Source: Candidatus Poseidoniales archaeon (GTDB taxonomy: Archaea > Thermoplasmatota > Poseidoniia > Poseidoniales > Poseidoniaceae). Taken from it: 9,896 nt of DNA. Positions 1-6,320 of this stretch are shown here, one piece after another (the stretch's first letter is position 1; each line of letters begins with the position of its first letter). The position numbers and the translations under genes are program-made. The notes under the pieces were generated by a model. That model was given only the letters and a program-made list of their open reading frames with translations, was not told the DNA's origin and did no database searches. The stretch is from the NCBI GenBank assembly GCA_009887135.1, contig QXYA01000041.1, forward strand, positions 1 through 9,896, given 5' to 3'.

Positions 1-54
1 AGCACCTCATTGGTAATGAGGAGGTCGCGAGTTCAATTCTCGCCGGTGGCTCCA
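1..54 (+). tRNA. tRNA-Thr (anticodon GGT), 3' part, 5' end outside window
   Basis: The sequence folds as the 3' portion of a tRNA. The anticodon stem CCTCA (5-9) pairs with TGAGG (17-21) around the 7-base loop TTGGTAA (10-16), giving anticodon GGT at 12-14 and so threonine (ACC/ACU codons). A 5-base variable loop (22-26) is followed by a perfect T arm, GCGAG (27-31) with CTCGC (39-43) around TTCAATT (32-38). The 3' acceptor strand CGGTGGC (44-50), discriminator T51 and an encoded CCA (52-54) follow. U73 is typical of archaeal tRNA-Thr, which agrees with the anticodon. The D arm and 5' acceptor strand lie before the window, so an intron there cannot be excluded; the anticodon loop itself is uninterrupted. 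Confidence 0.93.
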
Positions 55-103
55 CTCTCAAAACATGATTCTAATGGCCGTAGTCCCCCTAAACATTAAG
101 AGG

Positions 104-144
104 CTTCTTTACCGACTTTAGATTGAAGAAGGCAACTTCTTCGG
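104..144 (+). other. GNRA-capped hairpin with a competing upstream pairing
   Basis: GAAGAAG (125-131) and CTTCTTC (136-142) form a perfect 7 bp stem closed by the tetraloop GCAA, a GNRA loop. Two U.G wobbles (124/143, 123/144) could extend it. The left arm can instead pair with an upstream CTTCTTTA (104-111), giving an 8 bp stem with 124-131, one U.G included, and a 12-base loop. The two structures exclude each other. The hairpin ends 5-7 bases before the ATG at 150 of the downstream small gene. It is not followed by a T-run, so it is unlikely to be a terminator for the tRNA. The arms are simple GAA/CTT repeats, so chance pairing is possible. Confidence 0.4.
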
Positions 145-149
145 ATGGG

Positions 150-338
150 ATGGGAATGAAAGAAACTACTGAAAAGAAGGGCGATATGCGAGAACGAGTG
201 AAGGAATTACAACTGCAAGTTGATGATCTCAAAGAACTAGTAAACACACTTTTGTCGGTCATTGTTGAAGAACCAGACGGCGTTCACTCAGGTGCTGCGC
301 CAACTTCTGGTCAACCAATGGCCAACATGTGTATGTGA
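150..338 (+). CDS. small coiled-coil protein, unknown function
   Basis: This is a 62-residue acidic/basic protein of no family I recognise. With ATG at 150 as start, residues V17, L20, V24, L27, V31, L34 and I38 follow an uninterrupted 3-4-3-4 heptad spacing. Beta-branched residues sit at every a position and leucine at every d position, the pattern typical of parallel dimeric coiled coils. A short, flexible Pro/Gly/Ser tail ending in Met-Cys-Met follows. No signal peptide or membrane segment is seen. The same frame stays open upstream to a TTG at 123, which would place the 125-142 hairpin inside the gene; ATG 150 or 156 is preferred because the extension is low-complexity and overlaps that hairpin. 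The TGA stop (336-338) directly abuts the stop of convergent rtcB. The regular heptads argue for a real gene. A dimerisation or adaptor role is only inference. Confidence 0.6.
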   Translation: MGMKETTEKKGDMRERVKELQLQVDDLKELVNTLLSVIVEEPDGVHSGAAPTSGQPMANMCM

Positions 339-353
339 TTATCCTTTAATCAC
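335..353. terminator. inverted repeat at the small-ORF/rtcB convergent junction
   Basis: GTGATTA (335-341) and TAATCAC (347-353) are perfect 7-base inverted arms around TCCTT. The left arm covers the TGA of the + strand gene and the stop of rtcB on the - strand; the right arm lies in the last rtcB codons. Because the two genes abut, termination signals must sit in or near coding sequence, and a symmetric hairpin could serve both directions. No strong T-run follows on either side, which weakens a classical terminator reading. Confidence 0.35.
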
Positions 354-1814
354 TGCTAATGGCTCAAGACGAAGAACAGGCCGTGCAAGATTTGCCGCAT
401 ATGTATTTTCGATTACCTTGTCTACATTTTTGTATGCAGATGGAGCTTCTTCAGAAAGAATGTTTTTTGTTGCAGCATGGACAATGACTCCCTGTTCATC
501 AAGGACACTTTTTTGAACGTCAGGATCTATTGTTTTCCGAGCTGCAGTTCGTGACATTGCTCTTCCTGCTCCATGGCAAGCACTACCGAATGCAAGGTTT
601 TGTCCATTCACAGGTCCCGCCATAATCCAAGAGCCTCTGCCCATATCTCCAGGCACCAGCACTGGTTGTCCAGTTCGCTTGAAAACGTCATGGCCTTTCA
701 TTTGGTCTCCACTAAATGCTCTTGTTGCTCCTTTTCGATGAACGACGCAAGTGCAATTTGCTCCATGGATCGTATGATCTTCGATTTTTGCAATATTATG
801 GGATACGTCATAAATTGTGGTGAGATCAACAACATCACCGAGTTCTGCTTTCAATCCGAGAAACAATCGATGGGCCAAGACTGCACGATTTGCAAAGGCA
901 TAATTTGCAGCGGTTTTCATATCGTTTAGGTATGCTTGTCCTTGCTTCGAATGAATGGGTGCTGCAGCCAATTGTCGATCAGGTAACTCATACCCCCATT
1001 CTTCATCCACCCAAGCACCATTTCGTTGTTTAAGCCTCATTTCGAGTTCATGAATATGGTCGCTGCATACTTGATGACCCAATCCTCTTGAACCAGAATG
1101 AATCATGGCGATGACTTGATCGGATTCAACACCCCATGACTTAGATGTCTCTTCATCTGCAATCTCAGAAACTCTTTGCAGTTCAAGAAAATGATTGCCG
1201 CTTCCCAAAGTTCCAAGAGCCCTCAGACCTCTATTCTTGGCTCGCTCGCTTATCGAAACTTCATCAATTTCGAATGATCCATCCGATTCCACGGTTCCTT
1301 TTTTGTGATAACTGCTAACATCAATCGTCTCAAGTTCCGATAAACCACCTCTCAGGACTGATTCAAGTTGTTGTGCGTTGATGTTAATGCCTCCTTTTCC
1401 TGAGCCTCCTGCAGGGATTCTTCCGTTCAATCTGGAGGCTAATTTCGTAAGGTTAGGGATTTCATCAACTGTTAGATTGAGAGCTACAGCACGTACGCCA
1501 CAATTTATGTCAAAGCCAACTGCTCCTGGAGAAATACTACCTCCTTCGTCACCATGATTTACGTCGGTTGCTACAACGCCTCCAATGGGTAAGCCGTATC
1601 CGTAATGCCAATCAGCCATTCCCCAAGCAGTTCCTACAATTCCAGGTAGTTGAGCAGCATTGAGCAATTGCTTAGGGCCTCGTCCATCTTGATACGATTT
1701 GATTTCATCCATGGTCGCAATAAGGGCTGCATCCACTTTCATTTTTCCAAATGCCTTGATCCGAACAACCCCTGGTGTGGACGTATCCACATGGTTCATC
1801 CATTCAGGCTCCAT
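339..1814 (-). CDS. rtcB: RtcB, GTP/Mn-dependent RNA-splicing ligase
   Basis: RtcB joins 2',3'-cyclic phosphate (or 3'-phosphate) ends to 5'-hydroxyl ends through an RNA-(3')pp(5')G intermediate, completing tRNA splicing in archaea and serving RNA repair. This 491-residue protein is close to the usual intein-free archaeal length (about 480). All active-site landmarks are visible: D102 and C105 in FDINCGVR, N207-H208 in GSGNH, H247 in GLGHQ, H339 in YDVSHN (metal ligands), and H414 in CHGAGRAMSR, the histidine guanylylated by GTP. No intein interrupts these motifs. The ATG at 1814 leaves about 55 residues before the conserved LPGIVG segment, as in homologues; a second Met at residue 6 is an alternative start. 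It is divergent from alaS and its stop abuts that of the convergent small coiled-coil gene. The activating partner archease is not in this window. Confidence 0.97.
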   Translation of the reverse strand: MEPEWMNHVDTSTPGVVRIKAFGKMKVDAALIATMDEIKSYQDGRGPKQLLNAAQLPGIVGTAWGMADWHYGYGLPIGGVVATDVNHGDEGGSISPGAVGFDINCGVRAVALNLTVDEIPNLTKLASRLNGRIPAGGSGKGGININAQQLESVLRGGLSELETIDVSSYHKKGTVESDGSFEIDEVSISERAKNRGLRALGTLGSGNHFLELQRVSEIADEETSKSWGVESDQVIAMIHSGSRGLGHQVCSDHIHELEMRLKQRNGAWVDEEWGYELPDRQLAAAPIHSKQGQAYLNDMKTAANYAFANRAVLAHRLFLGLKAELGDVVDLTTIYDVSHNIAKIEDHTIHGANCTCVVHRKGATRAFSGDQMKGHDVFKRTGQPVLVPGDMGRGSWIMAGPVNGQNLAFGSACHGAGRAMSRTAARKTIDPDVQKSVLDEQGVIVHAATKNILSEEAPSAYKNVDKVIENTYAANLARPVLRLEPLAVIKG

Positions 1815-1917
1815 GGTTGTGGTTAGGCATCATTCATTTGATGATTTCCGATATTACTGCTCATTCTCGTGGGAGGATTGAAAGCAAGGAGGAACACCCC
1901 AAGAACGAGGGCGTAAC
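1815..1917. promoter_or_regulatory. divergent rtcB/alaS intergenic region
   Basis: The 103 bases separate the start codons of two tRNA-metabolism genes, so both promoters must lie here or slightly inside the genes. An AT-rich stretch (about 1829-1857) contains an imperfectly symmetric element, CATCA (1828-1832) and TGATG (1839-1843) around TTCATT. Its - strand reading, AAATCATCAAATG, lies about 26-30 bases upstream of the rtcB ATG, where an archaeal TATA element for a leaderless transcript would be expected. GATATTA (1850-1856) could be the alaS TATA-like element. GAGGG (1907-1911) is a plausible ribosome binding site 6 bases before the alaS ATG. A better Shine-Dalgarno match, AAGGAGGA (1886-1893), is about 24 bases away and too distant for it. 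None of these assignments is certain. Confidence 0.45.
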
Positions 1918-4767
1918 ATGAGTTTACCTGCAATCGACCTAGCAGTTTTTCATGAAAATGGCTATTTCCGAAAACAGTGCACAATCACAGAACTTTGGTT
2001 TTGGACGTGTGATACAGATCGAACGACTTGCGGAGATACTCACCAAGATGAGTATACCTTCATTGGAAAACCACTTATCGCAGGATTTGAACAACGTGGG
2101 AAAGAACTGAAAGATTCCATGCGTGAATCGTTTCTATCCTTTTTTGAAACGAATCAACATCATCGAATCGAACCATATCCTGTTCTAGCTCGTTGGAGAG
2201 ACGATATCCATCTTACGATTGCTTCGATTGCAGATTTCCAACCCCACGTGACATCAGGACAAGTGCAACCTCCTGCCAATCCACTGACGATTTCCCAGCC
2301 TTGTATCCGTTTGACTGATGTAGACGCAGTTGGACGTTCAGGTCGACATCTAACCACCTTTGAGATGATGGCTCATCACGTATTTAATCGCCCAGATGAA
2401 GGTGAATCGTATTACTGGATGGAGGAATGTGTTTCTTATTGCCATGCCATGTTAACCGATACATTCGGTATTGATGCTCAAGAAATTACCTATGTGGAGA
2501 ATCCATGGTGTGGTGGCGGTAATGCTGGGGCTGCTGTCGAAGTCATCGTAGGAGGATTGGAATTAGCAACTCTCGTATTCATGAATCTAGAGGAATCTCC
2601 AGATGGTGACATCGAACTAAAGGGAGACCGTTACAAAGAAATGCCGTTGCAGATTATCGATACAGGGTATGGCCTTGAACGATTTTGCTGGGCTGCAGCT
2701 GGTACGCCCACTATTTACGAAGCCATTTATCCTCAAACCGTTCAATGGCTCAAGGAGATGAGTGGTTTTTCCTCCGTTGCTGAACAATGGCCTGATTTAG
2801 ATTTGGATAGTCTATTGGGAGAAATGAGTCGTCTGAATGGCATCATGAATATCGAACCCGGCGTCGATGCGGATGAACTATCATCTCTGTTTATCGGTCG
2901 ACTAAAGGAACGAAATGTGGAACTCACGAAAGAGCAATTCATTGGCGTAACAGAACCTCTTTCACGAATTTATGCAATTCCTGATCACCTTCATGCTCTT
3001 TGCCATATGCTTGGAGATGGATTGGTTCCTTCCAATGCTAAGGCTGGTTATCTTGCTCGAATGCTGGCTCGCAGGATCCTACGTATGCGAGATGATTTAG
3101 GGATATCGATTACACTTTCTGAATTAATTCAACATCATCTAGAAGTCAATATGCACGGCCATGAAATGAAGCAAACTAGAGATGGTTTGATCACGATTAT
3201 GGAACTTGAGGAAAGTCGATACAAAGAAGTCCTTCGTAAAGGTTCTAATTTGATTCAACAGGAGTTGAAATCAATTGATTCGACGGTTGAAGAGTTACCA
3301 GATACTCTCTTGTTCAAACTCAATGATTCACATGGTTTGCCTCCTGATATGGTCATTAACATCGCTAAGAGTAACGGGTGGAGTAATCTTCGCCTTCGCA
3401 CAGGCTTCTCTGCAGAGATGGCAGAAAGGCATGCGATTATCGCTAAGCAAGCTGCCTCAACTACAGTTCAACCAAAGATTGTCGAAGACCTTCCCAATTT
3501 GCCAAACACTGTGCCACTTTACTATGAAGATGTTCAACAGCGCTCCTTTGATGCAAGCGTATTGGCATCGTTGCCTCTGATCGATGGTATGGGACCCGAG
3601 GGGGCAACCCATGCTATTGTATTGGCCGAGTCCTGTTTTTATCCCGAAGGTGGTGGGCAAGAAGGGGACTATGGCTCACTTTCCACAGATGCAGTTACAC
3701 GCAACGTTCTCGATACTCAAAAGATTGGAGAACTGATTGTACATCTTTGTGATGGTCAGTTTTCAATTGGTGATTTAGTTCATGGTACGATCGATTGGAA
3801 GCGACGAAAGCAATTGATGGATCACCATACTGCAGTCCACATTGTAGGTGGTGCTGCACGACGTATTCTTGGCCCACACATCTATCAAGCCGGTGCAAAT
3901 AAATCAGTTGATCTTGCACGATTAGATATTACGCATTATCGACGTTTGAATCGAGACGATCTTGATGCGATTGAAATCTTAGCAAACGAAGTTCTTGGAC
4001 TTGTATCACGTACAGAGAAAACAGTTCTTGCTCGTCATGAAGCAGACAAAAAGCATGGTTTTGATTTGTATCAAGGTGGTGCCCCGAAAGGAAACAGTAT
4101 TCGTGTCTTGAGGATTTCAGATCACGATGTACAAGCATGTGGTGGAACTCATCATGATGAACCTGGCCAAATTGGTTCAATCCGAATCATTCGCTCAACT
4201 GCAGTGCAAGATGGTGTGGAACGACTTCACATCGTATCCGGCGATGCAGCATTGCAATATGCTCGTTCCCAAGACTCAATTTTGAGAACAGCTGCAGATA
4301 CGTTTGGAATTGCAAATGAGGATTTACCTAAGACCGCTGAACGTTTCTTTGGTGAATGGAAAGACCAAAAGAAAAGAATCGAACAACTTGAAGCAGAAAT
4401 TGTTCGTTTGAGAACCTCAGGTGGTGGAGATGATTCACTTGAGATTGATGGTGTCCGTATTGTTGCCATGGAACTTGATGGGAATCTGAAACAACTCACA
4501 TCAATGCTTCAAGAATTAACCAGAGAACAATCGATACCAACGCTTGCTATTCTAGGTTCTCGTGAAGGAGGTGGTAAGTTGATGGTTGCTTGTACGGAAG
4601 GAACAATTGCTTCAGAACGATACAATGCAGTCGAAATTCTTCGTTCAATCATCCCTCACATTAACGGTGGAGGCGGTGGACGCCCTACAATGGCTCAAGG
4701 TGGTGGCTCAAATCCTGACGGATTGGATGAGGCATTGCAAGCTGCTAAAGATCTACTTCTGTCTTAA
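1918..4767 (+). CDS. alaS: alanyl-tRNA synthetase, archaeal type
   Basis: It charges tRNA-Ala and hydrolyses mischarged Ser/Gly-tRNA-Ala. The 949 residues follow the archaeal plan. A short N-terminal ribbon-like segment (about 18-46) precedes the class II catalytic core with ARWRDD (91-96), the SQPCIRL stretch (126-132) and motif 3 DTGYGLERFCWA (248-259). A tRNA-recognition helical domain follows to about 510. The editing domain has HTAVH (H637, H641) and CGGTH (C741, H745) zinc/catalytic motifs and DITHYRRL (670-677). The C-terminal part has a coiled coil (about 815-833) and a DHHA1-like domain with the glycine-rich block around 917-930. Oddly, of the four expected ribbon cysteines only C21 and C38 remain: T24 and Q43 occupy the other two positions, with C31 and H42 nearby. 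ATG 1918 is the first start codon after an in-frame stop at 1879. Its TAA interlocks with the Nudix gene stop. Confidence 0.97.
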   Translation: MSLPAIDLAVFHENGYFRKQCTITELWFWTCDTDRTTCGDTHQDEYTFIGKPLIAGFEQRGKELKDSMRESFLSFFETNQHHRIEPYPVLARWRDDIHLTIASIADFQPHVTSGQVQPPANPLTISQPCIRLTDVDAVGRSGRHLTTFEMMAHHVFNRPDEGESYYWMEECVSYCHAMLTDTFGIDAQEITYVENPWCGGGNAGAAVEVIVGGLELATLVFMNLEESPDGDIELKGDRYKEMPLQIIDTGYGLERFCWAAAGTPTIYEAIYPQTVQWLKEMSGFSSVAEQWPDLDLDSLLGEMSRLNGIMNIEPGVDADELSSLFIGRLKERNVELTKEQFIGVTEPLSRIYAIPDHLHALCHMLGDGLVPSNAKAGYLARMLARRILRMRDDLGISITLSELIQHHLEVNMHGHEMKQTRDGLITIMELEESRYKEVLRKGSNLIQQELKSIDSTVEELPDTLLFKLNDSHGLPPDMVINIAKSNGWSNLRLRTGFSAEMAERHAIIAKQAASTTVQPKIVEDLPNLPNTVPLYYEDVQQRSFDASVLASLPLIDGMGPEGATHAIVLAESCFYPEGGGQEGDYGSLSTDAVTRNVLDTQKIGELIVHLCDGQFSIGDLVHGTIDWKRRKQLMDHHTAVHIVGGAARRILGPHIYQAGANKSVDLARLDITHYRRLNRDDLDAIEILANEVLGLVSRTEKTVLARHEADKKHGFDLYQGGAPKGNSIRVLRISDHDVQACGGTHHDEPGQIGSIRIIRSTAVQDGVERLHIVSGDAALQYARSQDSILRTAADTFGIANEDLPKTAERFFGEWKDQKKRIEQLEAEIVRLRTSGGGDDSLEIDGVRIVAMELDGNLKQLTSMLQELTREQSIPTLAILGSREGGGKLMVACTEGTIASERYNAVEILRSIIPHINGGGGGRPTMAQGGGSNPDGLDEALQAAKDLLLS

Positions 4768-5486
4768 TTTACAATCGATTCGATTGCAATATGGTCAAAT
4801 TCAGATACAGCATTGCTCAACGCCTCTTGTAAGGGGAACCACTTGGCTTCAGCAATTTCACCTTGCTTTAGTTTCAAATCCGAGATTGCTCCGTTCCATT
4901 TTGAAAAGTAAGTGAAACTCATGAAAGAAATACCATCTCGATGGAATGAACGTTGGGTAATGATTGGCTTTCTATCATCGACTTGTAAGGATATTCCGAG
5001 TTCTTCATAGGTCTCTCGAACACAACCCTGTGAAGGTTCCTCGCTGTGATTCATGTATCCTCCAGGGAGTGTCCAGTATCCTTTGAAAAAACCACGTTCG
5101 ACTTTTGCCATCAAAACTTCATGTTGTTCGTTTTGTATGATGACTTTGGCTACAAGTCTGTGAATTGAGCGATAAACCGCTTCTCTTGCCACAGGGTGGA
5201 CCGTATTGTCTGAGATAACTTCATCCTTCCAAGTCCAATGTGATGGCCATTCGATGTTTGGCAATCCGTGAATAACTCGTATGCTCAATTCATTGAATCG
5301 GATATCAGTGAATCGCTCCTCTTCCCATGGGATATTCATTTCATCCAGTTCCTGCCTTGTTGGGAATCGAAGAATTGGGGCTGATTCTTGCCTGCCCATA
5401 ATGCATGGCTGAGGTCCAATACCTGATTCATCAACGAGCAGTAATTTCCCATCATGCTCGAGATAAACCACTTCTGTTGGATGCAT
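4764..5486 (-). CDS. Nudix hydrolase with an N-terminal extension domain
   Basis: The C-terminal half (about 108-240) is a Nudix domain with a complete Nudix box from G143 to I165: G143, E149, then R157-E158, E161-E162 and G164 fit the consensus GX5EX7REUXEEXGU. The REXXEE glutamates coordinate the metal for hydrolysis of a nucleoside diphosphate linked to another group; the substrate cannot be read from the box. PGGY follows YWTL, as in typical members. The first about 100 residues form a separate module rich in Trp, Pro and acidic residues (for example WPSHWTWKDE at 80-89). I do not recognise it, and it lacks the CxxC pairs of the NudC-type zinc ribbon. Total length (240) exceeds a bare Nudix domain (about 130-150). 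The gene converges on alaS, the stops sharing TTAA (4764-4767), and diverges from the MBL gene 46 bases away. A nucleotide or cofactor clean-up role is inference. Confidence 0.9.
   Translation of the reverse strand: MHPTEVVYLEHDGKLLLVDESGIGPQPCIMGRQESAPILRFPTRQELDEMNIPWEEERFTDIRFNELSIRVIHGLPNIEWPSHWTWKDEVISDNTVHPVAREAVYRSIHRLVAKVIIQNEQHEVLMAKVERGFFKGYWTLPGGYMNHSEEPSQGCVRETYEELGISLQVDDRKPIITQRSFHRDGISFMSFTYFSKWNGAISDLKLKQGEIAEAKWFPLQEALSNAVSEFDHIAIESIVN
4772..4786. terminator. palindrome beside the alaS/Nudix convergent junction
   Basis: CAATCGA (4772-4778) and TCGATTG (4780-4786) are perfect 7-base arms around a single T, or a 5 bp stem with a 5-base loop. It starts 4 bases after the shared TTAA stop, inside the last codons of the Nudix gene and just downstream of alaS. 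The sequence before it, TTAATTT, is the only T-rich piece available to alaS transcripts. It may act as a bidirectional terminator or a protein-binding site. Coding constraint on the Nudix C-terminus is an alternative reason for the sequence. Confidence 0.35.
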
Positions 5487-5532
5487 GGTTAACCCTGAAC
5501 CCCCTCCCTCATCAAATCTCGTCTAAACCAGC
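5487..5532. promoter_or_regulatory. short divergent Nudix/MBL promoter region
   Basis: Only 46 bases separate the Nudix ATG from the MBL GTG, so the promoters probably overlap each other or the gene starts. An 8-base perfect palindrome, GGTTAACC (5487-5494), directly adjoins the Nudix start codon. A purine-rich run on the - strand (complement of CCCCCTCCCTC, 5500-5510) lies about 13 bases or more upstream of that ATG, at the far end of Shine-Dalgarno range. No convincing TATA element or ribosome binding site is seen for the MBL gene, which may be leaderless. Confidence 0.35.
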
Positions 5533-6270
5533 GTGAGGTTTGAAGTAGAAGTTTTTCCACCCAAGAACATGCAGGTCGAAGAGATACGTCCTAGTGGTTG
5601 GGCATGCGCTTATCTTGTTAGCAATGGTGAAGATGCAGTATTAATCGATCCAGTATGGGATCATATCGACCATTATCTAGGACTCCTCGAACAGCGTTCA
5701 CTGACTCTTATTGCCTGTATGGCAACACATACACATGCTGATCACATCACTGCGTGTTTTTCATTGGCCAACAAGTTCAACATTCCATACATCATGTGGA
5801 AAGATACGCCTTCTCTTGGCGTGACACTCTATGTTGATGAATCGACACAACTCAATGTAGGTGGAATGGATTTTTCCTTCCATCATGTACCGGGACACAC
5901 ACAGGACTCAATGATCATAGAGGTTGAGAAGCACATCTTTACTGGAGACTTTTTCTTTAACGGGGAAGCAGGTGTTGGTAGAGATGATTTACCAAGTGGC
6001 CGCTTGGAAGAACATTGGTCTTCGCTCAAGGTTTTTACACGCTTTTCAGATGATGTACTTGTTTGCAGTGGCCACGAACCTCCGAGTACAACACTCCAAA
6101 CGCTTGGTTGGAACCGAATCCATAATCCTATTTTATCGATGAAATCTCTTGAGGAATTTACCATCTGGCAGAACAATTCGGTGGAAATGCTTGGTCCTGT
6201 TTCTAAAATAAAAGTGGCTTTACCAGCCAATATTTTTGCAGAAATTCCTGATGAAATCCCTTGGTTATAG
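5533..6270 (+). CDS. metallo-beta-lactamase-fold hydrolase, ETHE1/glyoxalase II-like
   Basis: A 245-residue single-domain MBL protein. The metal-binding set is complete: H66-x-H68-x-D70-H71 in THTHADH, H122 in VPGHT, D139 in FTGD, and H181 in SGHEP. The segment GVGRDDLPSG (147-156) matches the GRxDLP region of glyoxalase II and persulfide dioxygenase (ETHE1) relatives. The C-terminal NPILSMKSLEEF and ALPAN segments (about 198-232) are reminiscent of ETHE1-like proteins, which oxidise glutathione persulfide with a mononuclear iron. Dioxygenase versus thioester hydrolase cannot be settled from the sequence. No signal peptide is present, so it is cytosolic. The GTG at 5533 is chosen because the N-terminal strand residues before Met13 fit the fold; ATG at 5569 is the alternative. 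The protease gene begins 50 bases downstream on the same strand, so co-transcription is possible though no shared role is evident. Confidence 0.87.
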   Translation: MRFEVEVFPPKNMQVEEIRPSGWACAYLVSNGEDAVLIDPVWDHIDHYLGLLEQRSLTLIACMATHTHADHITACFSLANKFNIPYIMWKDTPSLGVTLYVDESTQLNVGGMDFSFHHVPGHTQDSMIIEVEKHIFTGDFFFNGEAGVGRDDLPSGRLEEHWSSLKVFTRFSDDVLVCSGHEPPSTTLQTLGWNRIHNPILSMKSLEEFTIWQNNSVEMLGPVSKIKVALPANIFAEIPDEIPWL

Positions 6271-6289
6271 TTTTCACAAAGATACCAAA

Positions 6290-6311
6290 CACCTTTGAAG
6301 GTCCTTCGGTG
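6290..6311 (+). promoter_or_regulatory. inverted repeats in the protease leader
   Basis: The leader before the protease ATG holds nested symmetric pieces: GAAGG (6297-6301) and CCTTC (6303-6307) around one T, flanked by CACC (6290-6293) and GGTG (6308-6311). An overlapping alternative is ACCTT/AAGGT (6291-6295 and 6298-6302). The element ends 9 bases before ATG 6321. The only SD-like purine run (GAAGG) lies inside it, so folding could mask ribosome access. TTATAG (6265-6270), at the MBL stop, is TATA-like and at a workable distance for a transcript starting near 6290-6295. This is suggestive only. Confidence 0.3.
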
Positions 6312-6320
6312 CCATCAACC

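Noticed and set aside
55..122. Possible small RNA after the tRNA
   Set aside because: No C/D-box pair, K-turn or stable long fold could be made out; only weak TATA-like AT content near 91-100 is visible.
573..929. 118-codon + strand frame rich in Cys, His and Ser
   Set aside because: It lies opposite the conserved catalytic part of rtcB, and its odd composition is what the antisense of that coding sequence gives.
3695..4180. Two - strand frames opposite the alaS editing domain
   Set aside because: They mirror strongly conserved alaS codons, have His/Gln-rich composition, and show no start context or domain.
6261..6320. Extension of the protease to TTG at 6261
   Set aside because: It overlaps the end of the MBL gene and puts 20 unrelated residues before a well-formed signal peptide that begins at ATG 6321.
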